Below the pieces are notes generated by a model. The model did not search any database. It saw only the letters and a program-made list of their open reading frames with translations, and had not been told where the DNA came from. The position numbers and the translations under genes are program-made. A stretch of DNA of 64,000 bases, taken from NCBI RefSeq assembly GCF_041146395.1, contig NC_090996.1, positions 28,668,738 through 28,732,737 on the forward strand, in the 5' to 3' direction. Below, piece by piece: positions 37,421 to 48,879 of this stretch (positions are counted from its first letter, which is position 1; the number at the start of each line of letters is the position of its first letter). The stretch comes from Eulemur rufifrons (lineage: Eukaryota > Chordata > Mammalia > Primates > Lemuridae).

Positions 37421-38269
37421 TCCTTCACTCTGTGCCCAGGTCCTTCCTGCTGCAGGGCCCGGCGCACGCCGTTCCCAGCCCATCTGCTCCAACGAATCCT
37501 TCCACAGTCCGCCCACTGGCCCGCTCGGGGAAACCTCCCCACCCCCACTGGACAAGGCCAGGTTCCCTATTATAAATAAATTAGTTGCTGGTGTGATTAT
37601 TTGAATGCTGCCTGTCACTCTTACAAGACTGCAAGCTCCATGTGGCACACAGGAGATGCTCAAGGAATGTTTACTGACCAAAGCAATGGAGGAAAAGACA
37701 AGCCCTGCCGCGTTCCACCAAGCCCACCGCTGTAGACCCATGAAGGCAATGAGCTAAAGATGTTTCCGCACTCACACTGCTGAAGGGCTTAACTGCACTC
37801 TTGGCCAGCTCCAGAACCTTCCAGAAAGTCTTTAAATTTGTTCCTGACCAGGAGGCCCTAAATCTCCGCTGCAGAGGCTCCTGTGCCTCAGCCGGGGCGC
37901 CAGCATTTACCGCGGCGGGTCAGTGCCTTATTATTATTTTTAGAGAGCTCTGGCTGAGAGCCAGGCTGGGCTGCGAAAGGTAGGAGAGAAAGCTGTTGAT
38001 ACATCACGCCTACCGGGCAAATGTCAATTGGCTCACGAAGCCTAGACAACCACTTAGTGCTGCCGGCCAAGCACAGGCTTCTGGAGGCCTGATTTATCAT
38101 CGAGCTCTGACAGGTGAGCTCAGGAACGACGTGTGTGGGGTGGCAGGTGAGATCACAGTGCCCTGGCTTCCAACTACACCTCCCCCAAGGCAAGGCCAAG
38201 AATTTCTTCTGGTCCCCAGGCCCTGAGGAGGATCCCTGGACACCAGACAGGGCAGACTGTGGGGGTCAG

Positions 38270-38455
38270 ATGACCTACGAGTGGGTTTCAGCAACACCAT
38301 GCACTACTGTGTGACTTTGGGCAAGCTGCTTCACCTCTCTGGGCCTCAGCCCTCTCACCTGTTAAGTGGGACGAGGAACAGTGCACCTTCCTACTCAGGC
38401 TGCTGTGACCCTGGATTGTGTAGACATTTAGCTCAATGCTGGCCACGTGCGGGGT
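38270..38455 (+). mobile_element. MIR SINE, plus
   Basis: Diagnostic phrases are tactgtgtgactttgggcaa, gctgcttcacctctctgggc and cctcagccctctcacctgtt, followed by a decayed tail. Confidence 0.75.
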
Positions 38456-38549
38456 GGTGAGTCTCACGAAATGCTCTTGTCAGGTAGTACCTGGGTCATT
38501 CAGATGGTTCAACCTCAGAACGGCTTAGAGGGCAGAGTACAAAGCACAC

Positions 38550-38690
38550 TCCTGCCTCCTGGCAGTGTGAAACAGGTCACCTCACCTGTCGAGCCTCAGT
38601 TTCCCACCTCACTACCCTCATGGGGTTACTGAGATCTGAATGGGAAATGCTTTGCCAACCCTGAGGCGCTATATAATGTGTAGGGTCAGT
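38550..38690 (+). mobile_element. MIR fragment, plus
   Basis: The stretch cacctgtcgagcctcagttt, then cctcatggggttactgagat and tatataatgtgtaggg gives the 3' half of a MIR. Confidence 0.6.
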
Positions 38691-38869
38691 GCCATGCCTT
38701 GGAGCAGACCTGCCACAACCAGGCAAGCTGTACCCAAACCCACCACTGACCACATTAGCCAAGGGTGCTCCCCTGCACCCAGGTGCTCTTAGCTGCTGGG
38801 GGGACCCCGATGGCCCCACACTGCCGTCTCCAATCCACTGCCCCCTGTATGCACCAGGAGGTCGGACAA

Positions 38870-39065
38870 ACCTGAGCCAGGTTCAGCCACTTCCCCTGCT
38901 TAAATCCCCCCAGAGGCTGCCCAGAGCGCTCAGAATGAAATCCACACGCCTCATCATGGCCTTCCAAGCCCCTATGGGCCACCCCCCAATGACTCAGTGA
39001 CCTTCTGCCCTATTCCCTGCGCTCTGACCACTTGGGTCCTCTGGGTGACTTGCTCGGTCCGTGCC
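38870..39065 (+). mobile_element. L2 LINE fragment, plus
   Basis: The stretch cttaaatccccccagaggct, then gcccagagcgctcagaatga, aatccacacgcctcatcatg and gccttccaagcccctatggg is typical of the L2 3' region. Confidence 0.75.
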
Positions 39066-39554
39066 CCTCACCCCCAGTTATCTCAGGCGCCACAGTCATC
39101 CATTTCCAGGTCCACCTCCCGCACGTGGGCTGCCATGAGCACGAAGGCCTAGGATGGGCTGCAGGAGGCGCTCAGTGTGCACCTGCTGGAAGAATGGACG
39201 CGGCCGGAGATGGCACCTTCTACGGTAGCTCTAACAGGGCAGGTGCTCAGGAGTCTGCCCAGCGCCATCCACATGGCTGGCAGAGCTCAAGGGCACTGGC
39301 TAGAACACGGGTGAGTACCCTGTGGAGCAGCCTGGAGGAGCGGGCAAGCTGCCTGCAAGGGGCTCGAGCCAGGCCCACGAGGCTGGGAGTGCTGGCCTGC
39401 CAGCCCCGAGCTCGCGACCCTGCGCAGGCTGCTCTACTGCTCTGAGCCTCGGCTCCCTCCTCCTCAACAGCGCTGACAGCTTTGATACTGTGAAGGTGTG
39501 ACACACGGAGTGCTGGCCCAGCTAAGCTCCTGCCCCTGGGAGGCAGGTCCTCCC

Positions 39555-39680
39555 ATCAGCCCCATTCTACAGAAGGGGACACTGAGGCTTAGGAGCTTCA
39601 CAGAACTTCCTGACATCACACCGTTGTCTATGCGGAGGTGTGGACTCGAACCTGGATGGCCTAATGCCAGGGCGTCTGGC
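39555..39680 (-). mobile_element. MIR SINE, minus
   Basis: The stretch tctacagaaggggacactga, then ggcttaggagcttcacagaa and ggtgtggactcgaacctgg is the reverse complement of MIR. Confidence 0.7.
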
Positions 39681-40404
39681 CCTAACCTCCTGTTGCGACG
39701 GCTCGCTCAGCAGGCATGTGCTGTCAGCAGCACGGTGGCACACACCTGGTGCACAGCAGGGATGGTAGCTTTTAAGCTTCCTGCGGGTGCTTTGTGCTGG
39801 TTGCATGGGGATGGGGGTGGGGTGGCCACCTGGCTGGACATGGCGGGGATGGGGACACAGGGTGGATCCTGCATTTGCTCTTTGCTGCTGGTGGAGTGTA
39901 GAGGTCAGAGAGAGTGCACAACAAGCAGGCCATGGTCCCCGCCAGGCTGGTCATTGCTTCGGGACACTAGAACGCTGCTCTTAGCCAATGGACACTTACT
40001 TCCCTTGGGCTTCAGGCTGGAAATCTGGCAAAAAAAGAGCATTTTTCCAAAATGTCCAAGATTGGGTAAATGTCAACTATTCCAGAATATTTTCCAGGTT
40101 ACTAAGGGTGGTGGGGGGGTAGTTGGGGGAGGCTCGTTCCCTCAACACTGACTCTTCCTGCCACCCGGCCGTCCCTGAGGTTTAAGAGGACATCCTCGAG
40201 CCTAGAGGCTGGAGTGTGCCTGGAACCCAGCACCGGAGGCCCAACCGTCGGGCTGTGAGGTAACATGCTCAGAGAGCCACAATAAAAGGGTGCTTTGACC
40301 TCAGAAGCTCCGTGGAGGCTTCAAATCAACTTAGCAGGAAAGGGAAGAATGAAGAGGAGGTAACTTTTTTCTCAGGAAGCCGTAGAAGCATCAGAAGCAG
40401 CAGG

Positions 40405-40590
40405 CTCGCTCTGGTCGCTAGCTCTGAGACTCCGGGCAAAGGGCTTTGCTGTCTGAGTCTTGCGTGCCCCGGCTGTAAGAGTGGGACTAAGAACGCTGCA
40501 GTTTTTACATATTTATCTCTTTATTGCACGTAAAGCAAGCAGCCCAGCGCCTAGCACATAGTTGGCATTCAATAAATAGGGCTTTTATCC
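40405..40590 (+). mobile_element. MIR SINE, plus, with intact 3' end
   Basis: A diverged core is followed by cagcgcctagcacatagttg and gcattcaataaatagg, a clear MIR/L2 3' terminus. Confidence 0.65.
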
Positions 40591-41360
40591 CGGGGCCTCA
40601 AACAAGTCTGCGAGGCTAGAAGTAGACCACGTATGCCATGCGCCTGAATTTTTACCAACTGGCAAATATTTTCGGAGGTGTCGCTAGAAATCACAGTTCA
40701 AACTTAGTAGTTCACGCAGTCGAAGCATCTGCTCCCCAAATCACACTATGGATTCCTCACACTCAGCACGGAAACTGAGGAAGTGGTTTCCGAGGACTTG
40801 AGCTCATGGCAATGGAGACAGTAAAACAATCCGTCAGCGCCAGCGGATGGGCTCGGGAATGTTTTTGCTGTTACTCTGAGGCTTCAGGAAGCAGGCTGTT
40901 TAAGTGTGAAAAGATGTCACAAAACAGCCATTCCCATCACACTGGGATAATATTGACTTTCGGCCCTTCGGGAACTCAGATGTTAAAAAAATAATACTGT
41001 GTGTGTTCTTGAAGAAAAAGCACATTTATACCAAATGCCATGGTTGGACAGCCACAAATAAAGGAAGCTGTATTTCAGTCAGGGAATTCTGGCTACAGAG
41101 AAAAGAAAGTAGAAAGTTGGAACCTCAGTAGAGGTGCCAGGAGGTACGTACAGAACCCGCTGGTGGCCCAACATGCCAAGCTCTGAGACTCTGTCTGGGA
41201 TGACAAGCGGAGCCACAAATGGGCCACCCCCTGCAGACCCCCTAGTCCCAGAAGACCTTTCCAATCATCACAGTTCCTGAAGGCCTCCTAGACAGAATAA
41301 TATCCAGAGATAACAAGGATTGTTGGGTCAGAAGTTGGGATCATCAAAGTGCCCTTGTGA

Positions 41361-41704
41361 GGCCGGACACGGTGGCTCACACCTGTAATCCCAGCACTTT
41401 GGAAGGCCAAGATGGGGGCATTGCTTGAGGCCAGGAGTTTGAGACCAGCCTGAGCAAGAGCAAGACCCCATGTCTAGTAAAAATAGAAAAATTAGCCGGG
41501 CGTGGTGGGGCGTGCCTGTAGTCCCACCTACTCGGGAGGCTGAGGCAGGAGGATCGCTTGAACCCAGGAGTTTGAGGTTGCAGTGAGCAATGATGATGTC
41601 TCTGCTCTCCAGCCCAAGCGACAGAGCGAGAGCCTGTCTCAAAAAAAACCAAACCAACCCCCCCCCAAAAAACAAACAAAAAACCCCCAACCAAACAAAA
41701 AAAA
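41361..41704 (+). mobile_element. Dimeric Alu SINE, plus (older, J-like)
   Basis: It shows the full Alu order from ggccggacacggtggctcac to gacagagcgagagcctgtct, then a long A-rich, C-interrupted tail. The flanks share tgcccttg (gtgcccttg before, tgcccttg after the tail), an eroded target-site duplication. There is no lemur-type spacer insertion. Confidence 0.93.
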
Positions 41705-41929
41705 TGCCCTTGCAAGCTAAATTCGTAGAGAACATTCAGAGGGAGAGAGACACTGAGGCTCTGTAATATTTTGCCTTAAATTAGCCCTGTGGCTTCCCAT
41801 TTCCCCAGGCAAACTGGTCACCAGATCCTGTCAGTTCCACAGCCTAGCTATTTTAGATTCACTTCACCGTTTCTTAGCCTGGGGAAACCCTTGTGGAAGG
41901 GTGCTGGAGGTGCCTCTTAGGTGCTAAAG

Positions 41930-42185
41930 GACAAAACACTGGCCACCACCTGGACATCCATCAGCAGGGGATCGGCTGTAAAGAGTGGCTGACCAGACGA
42001 CTGACGGCAGCAAACACACGAGGGTGCTCTTATGAACCAACGTGGGAAAGCCTCCAGCACATACTATTGAGTGAAAACAGCCGTCACCGAGGTTTGCCAA
42101 AAAGCGCTATAATCCTATAGCACAAGCACAGTGGCGAATGCTCAGGACAAGGCACGGAAAGATGGAAAGATGCACACCAACCTGA
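41930..42185 (+). mobile_element. L1 (L1ME-like) 3' fragment, plus
   Basis: The stretch ggacatccatcagcaggg, then cctccagcacatactattga and gtgaaaacagccg matches the region downstream of L1 ORF2. Confidence 0.55.
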
Positions 42186-42354
42186 GGAAGGCGGTGGCCT
42201 TAAGGAGACTTTTCTCATCCATGAGATGGGCGCGGTGCCACCTGCTACACAGGTGGTGAGCGGGACGCGTGGGGTCTGTGTGTCCCTCCTGGCCACCCTT
42301 CCCAACTCCAGCCAATCACATCCTGAGTCCATTCTGCTGCCCATGTCCCCTGGC

Positions 42355-42660
42355 TCATCACTCCCCTACCTCAGGACCCTCAATGGCTTCCTGCTGTTTC
42401 CAGGATAAAATTCTAACCCCTTGGCAAGCCCGTGAAGCCCTTTGTCACCTGGCCCTGCCAGCTTCCAAGCCATCTCTCCTGGCTCCCCTCTCCCGCAGCC
42501 GTGCCTTTGCACGTGTGCCTCCCGGGTGCCAGGGAGCCCTGCAGAGCCAGAGCCTCGCCTGCCTGCCTCCTTGCTCTGTCGACCTGCTCCTAAGTCTGTC
42601 CAGGCTTCTCTGCACGCACAGCACAGTGTTTATTTGATTCACAAAGGACCTCAGCAACAT
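42355..42660 (+). mobile_element. L2 LINE 3' fragment, plus
   Basis: The stretch cctcaatggcttcctgctgt, then aaaattctaaccccttggca, cctttgtcacctggccctgc and cgtgcctttgcacgtgtg is diagnostic of L2. Confidence 0.8.
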
Positions 42661-43244
42661 CTGCCCAAGCAATCCCTTTCCTGCCCCTGACAAGTGTATT
42701 TGTCATGCGACTTCCTTGGAATTTTAAAAGTTCCTTTTAAAAATGCCAGCCCTCCCCCCCACTTCCCCACCTCCTTCTCCACCAGGTGGTCCCCTACTCT
42801 GGCCCCCAAGAGCTGCCATGCTTTGAAGAGGCCATCCAAGGCATAAAGGAAAGGGACACGCTGAGAACCCAATGACCCTGCACTGTTACTGTCACATCTC
42901 TGCCCTGATTTGGTTTCTCTCACTCTTAGGGGTGAGAAAACGAATGAACAAGTTTCTTTCCCACACTTGCTTGGCAGTTCAGTCCCTCAAATCCCAAAGG
43001 CACTGTGGCGAGCTCTGGGGAAGTGGGGAAGCAGGAGTTCCTAGAACTAGTCAGAAGCAAACAGTATACTTCAATATAACAAGCCTCGGAAAGTTTTATA
43101 ATTTTATGGACCTTTCCTTTAGGGGCAAAGACTTGTCCCCATAGATATAAGTCACGCTCTCCACTGGCATCTGTGCTCCTGGCTCACATGACGGAGCACT
43201 CAGCCCTTAACTAACAACGAAAATTACAGAGAGCAGCTCACCTT

Positions 43245-43565
43245 TGTCACGCGCTTTATACGCGCTAGGCATCGTTCTAGGCATCTACATGACATGTGCA
43301 CAGAGCCTAACGAGGTAGGTGACATTTTCATCCCTATTTTTTGTTTTTTCAATTGTAGTAAAAGACACATAACAAAATTTACTGTCCTAACCATTTTAAT
43401 TGTGCATTTCAGTAGTGTGAAGTAGACTCATAATGTATCATTCCTGTTTTTTATATGAATAAACTGAGGCCCAGAGAGGTGAACTAAACTGGCCCAAGGC
43501 CACGTAACAAGTTTCTGTGGAGATGGGAAGCTGGGACTTGAACCCGCAGCCTCTGGCTCCAGGGC
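43245..43565 (-). mobile_element. MIR SINE, minus, split by an L1 insertion
   Basis: The first half (43245-43342) ends in gaggtaggtgacattttcat. The second half resumes at about 43438 with aataaactgaggcccagaga, ggccacgtaacaag and ggacttgaacccgcagcctc. This is the MIR reverse complement interrupted at one point by the L1 piece listed separately. Confidence 0.8.
43343..43437 (-). mobile_element. 5'-truncated L1 3' end inserted in the MIR
   Basis: A T-rich stretch (the reversed A tail) is followed by gacacataacaaaatttact, ccattttaattgtgcatttc and gtgtgaagta, an old L1M 3' end. A 15-base direct repeat (tcatccctatttttt at 43328 and tcattcctgtttttt at 43438, 13 of 15 identical) is the target-site duplication. 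Confidence 0.75.
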
Positions 43566-44893
43566 TGTGCTCGGTTACTGCATCCTGCTGACCCTCACCC
43601 AGGCAAACACTCTGCTGCCGGGAGCAGAAACCCCACAGTGAATGAACAGAAGACACCAGGGGAAGGAGCACGCGGGATACCGCAGGGCGGAAAGACTTAG
43701 TGAATCCTATCTTTTCTCGGTGCTTTTCTGTCTTTTCCAACTTGACAGCGTGCTTGACTTGTACTAAGAAGCCGGGTGATGAGGATGGGCAGGAGCCACA
43801 CCTAAGTGCAAGGACAGACAGGTCTGCGCTGGTGTGCATGCAGGGCAAGCAGCCGCGCCACCCGCTCTGCCACTGACGCTGGCACGGGCCTGCCCGCGAG
43901 GCCGCCCTGCAGGGGGCCCGCCCGAGCCCACAGACATTCTGACTTGTAGCCATGGTCAAATGGCGGACTGCACGTGAGGTTTGTTCTCTTCCCACACCCC
44001 CTGCATGGGCTTTCTGCACCCCTCTCCTCAAGCAAGCAGGGAGTGTTCCCTGTTCTCTGACACACTGTCATGACCAGAAGGCTCCTGGGCACACAGTCAT
44101 TTCGGCAGTCGGAGGTAGGGAATGAGCCTGAGGAGTGAAGCAACACTCAGTTCTTCGGAACTCTCTTCCCCTCCCTCCCTGCGGCTCCTAGGAAAAGCTT
44201 CTGGGCGAGACGGCGGCTCTGCCTGCTGTCTGTCCACATTTGGCAAGAGCTGGCTCCTCAGACAACAACTGCTATTGTGTCTAAGGGGAAAGTGTCTTTT
44301 GTGGGCATGTTGCAAGCAGGGAAACCTTGTGGGCTCTGATCTGAGAATGCGGTTCCTTCCTGGGCTGGGCTGCCCCGGGGGCCTCCCAAAGAGGCTTCAC
44401 AAACAGGGGACCCCTTGGACATAGCTCAGAGCTGGTTTCTGAGTGGGATCTGGTCTGCAGACCCCTACCTACCTGACCACTTGGAGTCTGACCTCTTAGG
44501 AACAATTGCCAGAAAGCGTTGAAAGGAGCTCAAATCCTGCTGCTTTTGCTCAGGCAGGATTCTGAAGTCTTATTTCCGCTTTTTGCTCACGACAGGCCAG
44601 GGAAAAACTTGTATAAGAATGTGTCCTGCATTGCTAGCCTGGTCTGGAAGTGGCAGTCTCAAAAGAGGGTCTCTTTCTGGACAGCTGCTTTGCAGGTGTG
44701 TCCTTGACCCACGCGAGGCAGGTCTGGGAGCACGAGGACTTGGGAGTGTGTTAGTGTGGGGGACGGAAGAGGGCGATAGGGAGCATTCCTACTAGACCAG
44801 GGCCACTCCCCGAGGCCCCTCTCTAACGAGGGTCTATCCTGCCAACCTCTGAGACAGGTGGCAGAGCTGCCATATGCAGCAGCTCAGTCATTA

Positions 44894-45115
44894 CAGGCTG
44901 AACGTTCCAAATCCAAAATGCTCCAAAATCTGAAACTTTTTGCGTGAGGCCATGACATTCAAAGGAAATGCTCATTGGATCACCTTGGATTTGGGATTTT
45001 CAGATTAGGGATGCTGAACTGATAAGTATAATGCAATATTCCAAAATCTGAAAAAAAAAAAAAAATCCAAAATCTGAAACACTTCTGGTCCCAAGGGATA
45101 AGGGATCTTTACCTG
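44894..45115. mobile_element. TcMar-Tigger-type non-autonomous DNA transposon
   Basis: It starts caggctgaacgttcc, ends ctttacctg, and contains ccaaaatgctccaaaatctg, ggaaatgctcattgga and gattagggatgctgaactg. The left flank keeps TA; the right TA is mutated. The element is essentially full length. Confidence 0.75.
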
Positions 45116-45124
45116 AAATGCCAG

Positions 45125-45310
45125 CCTTGAAGCAAGCGGGATTTCGAGGCAGGAAGTGGAGGTATGATCCCAGCCTGCCCTGCGTGAGCTCTGTGGTCTT
45201 GGTCTGAGCCTCGGTTTCCTATCGGCAAACCAGGGCCAGGGACACCGGCTTCCACAGTGGTCGGGAGGACAGAATTCATGCATAGAAAGTGCCTGACACA
45301 GTTAATTCTT
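45125..45310 (+). mobile_element. MIR SINE, plus
   Basis: The order tgatcccagcctgccctg, gtgagctctgtggtcttgg, gagcctcggtttcctatc and gaaagtgcctgacacagtta fits MIR. Confidence 0.65.
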
Positions 45311-45420
45311 CCAAACTATACCCCACACTTCCAGAAATAGATATGACTTTTTCTGCTCAAAACATGCTTAGAGTTGGAGCTGACCATGTGGTTTTGCCTG
45401 ATACTAGTGAGGCCTCAGGG

Positions 45421-45705
45421 AGCCACAGTTAGGCTTTTACTTCTAAAATCAGAAAAGGGGAATTCGCTTCAGAATTGGTGAATGGTGGCGGGGGGCGTAG
45501 GACCTGCCGGGCAGACTGGGGTTCAAAGCCTCCCTGGGCTGGGGGAGGTGTTTGGTGACCTTGGGCAGGCTGCTCCCTCACAGGCAGAGAGGGAAAATGG
45601 TAACACCTTCCTTCTGAGGGTTCTTGGGAAGATCAGATGAGAAAAATACATAAAGTGCTTAGCAACTCAATAAATTTGGCTTAAAAAAAAAAAAAAAAAA
45701 AAAAA
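45421..45705 (+). mobile_element. Poly(A)-tailed retroposed segment containing a MIR
   Basis: A 285-bp unit ends in 23 consecutive A (45683-45705) just after aataaatttggctt. It is flanked by perfect 9-bp direct repeats gcctcaggg (45412-45420 and 45706-45714). Most of it (from about 45490) is a MIR in plus orientation. The layout looks like L1-mediated insertion of a polyadenylated transcript whose poly(A) signal came from the MIR. An A-run expansion at an ordinary MIR end is the alternative. Confidence 0.5.
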
Positions 45706-46494
45706 GCCTCAGGGTGGGAATTGAGTTTCCGAACCTTACTGACCCACTGGCCAGTCTCTGGCCGGAGCTGGAGGCTGGAAGGGTTAACCCGGGCTGGGGC
45801 CTGCAGGACGGTGGGTGGCGGGCCCTCCTTCCTGTGGGACTCCAGAAAGGGCATCTGTGCCTTGGGGAGCTGGCTCCAGTTTTATAATCGGAAACAAGAA
45901 AAACAACAGGCTTAAAAAATTAGTTTCTGGGAAACACCACCACGAGATGACATTAGCACCTGGTACGTTATCCTCAGGGGAGGAGAAGTCAGAACGATGT
46001 CTATGAATTAAACATCGATTTTTTTTTTTCTTTTCTCTTTTGGATGCCAGGCCAAGGCTCCGCGGTCTGCGCGCTGGCTCCCAGCACACTGTAATCTTGC
46101 ACTCTTCCTTGGTTACTCAGCTGCCAAAGGCAGCTTTTCCGAAGAACTATTAAATGTTCTAGGTCAGACTACTGATAGTGCCGGTTTGTTTGCCTTTGAT
46201 GACGATAACACCTGTGAAAGCTCAGCGCTCCCTGATATCCAGGGGATGCAGATGTTTGCGCCAAGACAGCCGGCTCCCCAGACTCAATAGGAAGCGGGGA
46301 CAGGAAGTGAGCAGAGCAGAGCTTGGCCCATGCGGGATGAAGCCCAACTCCCCAGCGGCACCCAGACCACCACCAACTGGCGCCAGGTACCAGAACTGAG
46401 CAAGGCAGAGATGTCCCGGCCACAGGAGTTTACAGTCTGCTGGGAAAACGAGACTAAACAACTCATCCAGCCCCATCCTTCTGCCCCCGCCTAC

Positions 46495-47410
46495 CCACTC
46501 AGGCGCTGGCATTTCCTGAGCACCTACTAAGTGTCAGCACCGTCGGGGACAAGACAAGCAAGGTCCGTTCCCCTGCCCAACTGCCTTCCATTCAAGTGCA
46601 GGACAGTGGTAGCAAACAACAAATCAAGGAGGCAATTTCAGCGAAAGGCACGGGCTATGAAGACATGGAGAACAATCTGGGAGTTCTTACAAGGTTAGAT
46701 CGTCACATGATCCCACTTCTACTCCCAGGCATATGCCCCAAAGATTGAAAACAGGTGTCCAAACAAAGCCTGTACACACATGCTCACAGTGGCACTATTC
46801 ACAGCCGCCGGAAGGTGCGACAGCCCAGTGCCCACCAGGGGCTGAACACAATGAGGTCTATGTAATGAACATGCCGGGCACAAAAGAGGATGAAGCACTA
46901 ACACGTCACAACGTGGATGAACCCTGAAAACATTACGCCAAGTGAAGAAGCCAGGCACAGAAGGCCACGTGTTGCATGACCTACAGGAAACACCCCACGC
47001 GGGTAAACCCACAGGGATAGAAAGCGGACCAGAGGCCGCAGGGGCTGGGGCAGCCGGGAACGGAGTGACTGCCAGTGGCTGCAGCCTTTATTCTGGGGGG
47101 AGGAGAGCGCCCTGGCACCAGGAGAGGAGACAGTGGCACAACACTGTGGACGGACTACACGTCACTGAGTTGTTCATTTCACATGGTTCGTTTGACTTTA
47201 TGTGAATTTCAACTCAATTAAAAAAAACACCAAAAACCAGAGAGGAACTGGAGTGGCCCGGGCACTCGGGAAAGGCACCTCTTTGAGGTATCTGAGCAGA
47301 GCCCTGAATGCCGAGACGGAGCCGGCCGTGCAGAGGGTTCTGGGCAGAGAGACGCATGAGGACAGAGGCCCTGAAGTGGGACATGTGTGGCTTTCCTGAG
47401 GCACAGCGAG
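46495..47410 (-). mobile_element. L2 LINE, minus, split by an L1
   Basis: The left part (46495-46655: gagcacctactaagtgtcag, gacaagacaagcaaggtccg) and the right part (47236-47410: ggcacctctttgaggtatct, gaggacagaggccctgaagt) are consecutive pieces of a reversed L2 3' region. An L1 fragment lies between them. Confidence 0.7.
46660..47234 (+). mobile_element. L1M 3'-end insertion within L2, plus
   Basis: The order ctcccaggcatatgccccaa, cacagtggcactattcacag, gatgaaccctgaaaacatta with cgccaagtgaagaagccagg, ttgcatgacctacagg, and acatggttcgtttgacttta with tgtgaatttcaactcaatta and an A tail is the 3' end of L1 ORF2 plus 3' UTR. The copy is decayed and unusually GC-rich. Confidence 0.8.
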
Positions 47411-48084
47411 AAAGGCAGCATGATGCAAGGGCTGGGCTGTGGCCCACGGACGGGGACTGGTGACAGCAAAGACTGGAGGTCTGAAGCCGGGGAGGCCGCA
47501 GCAGAAGCAGCAGCCCCTGTCCCCGTCCCGGAGTTAACAGGCTAGTGGGAGCAAGTGACGATACACAAGGTAGAGAGGGCATCACTCTGTAACATCACTA
47601 AGCCCCCATCAGTGGGGCCAGGGGACACCAACCTGCCGGATGCTCTGCTCAAAGCCCCGAACTCCTCTGGGCTGTGTTCTGCCAGCCCTTCCTGCCCCAC
47701 CACACCTGCCAGGTGCACACCTGTACACAGCCTCTGGGCCAGGAGGAGCCAGGAGTGAGGGACAAGGCTGCCCTGGGAGGCCAGGAGCCTGGCCCTTCCA
47801 ATGGAGACTGCTGACGGCTGACATCCCAGAGTCCCTTCTGCTGGTACAGTCAGAGTTTATGACAAGTGTGGCCTCGTGGGCTAGTTTTGGACACTCTGTA
47901 CGCTGGGGCAGGTTCTGGAAACCAGCTGTTGCTGTGGGCCGCTGGGCCGGGCGGGTGAGGGCAGGGACCACGGAAGCCAAGCACCTCAAAGCCGCAGAGA
48001 GCTCAGGCCAGAGTCTAGACCCAGTTGAGCCTGCCACCCCCACATACTGGCCACCACTGACCCCTCCCTCCTGGCCAGGAGCGC

Positions 48085-48165
48085 ACACAAGCCTCTGCCC
48101 TCGTGGAGCTGAACATTCTGTGGGGGCGACAGCCATAAACATAAAACTGGCCAATAAATAGAATT
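48085..48165 (-). mobile_element. L2 fragment, minus
   Basis: The stretch cctctgccctcgtggagctg, then aacattctgtgggggcga and ccaataaataga is a piece of reversed L2 3' sequence. Confidence 0.65.
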
Positions 48166-48879
48166 TGTGATTTTTTTTCCTAAGCCAAATGGAAGAAGAA
48201 AAATACACCGAAGTGGCTAGTCACCTATTAGCTCTGATTTATACTCTACTTTAATATCTCCTCCAAGGAAATGAAAGGTATATTTTCATCAAATATAATC
48301 GTTTATAGCTTCTAAAGGGGAGACAAACTGCTCTGTGACAATTACCTGGGCCCGCAGATAAAATCGGAAGATGTGTCTTAATAAAACAAACTTGTCTAGC
48401 AGCCACCCTCAGGCACGCGGCCAGAGCTGTTTTCTTCCTTGTGAATTATTCCCCAGGCAGAGGCAAGGATCCCACACGGTGTGGCCGACGGCCAGAGACA
48501 CCACTGCAGAAGGCGGGAAGGGGTCACGCCGCACGGCCCGCGGGCCTGATGGCAGCTGTGGATGCCACAGCACGGGAGGCCCGGCCAGGCCCTGCCTCCT
48601 CCGGCAGCCTCCCACCACTGCCCGGCTCCCCTCCCGGCCCGCGCTCCGGCTCCTGCAAACAGCTGAAATCTCTCGTCTGGGTGCATCTCACTTCGCTGAC
48701 AGAAACTAAGCAGAGGGATGCTGCTTGAGATCTCCTAGGGTCTCAGTCTCTTTGTGTTCCCTTGTCAAAGTGCCACGGACTAAACCACCAAGCGTCCAGG
48801 GCTCCAGATGGACCTTCTTTGTGTTTCTGGTGTCCAGAGGAGGGAGAAGGGCTTTGATGGGACCAGCTCCAAGGCTGTG

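Noticed and set aside
39498..40151. Plus-strand 217-codon frame
   Set aside because: Part of it is a reversed MIR; the rest has no recognisable protein signature.
41328..41735. Minus-strand frame resembling many database proteins
   Set aside because: It is a translated antisense Alu, a common annotation artefact.
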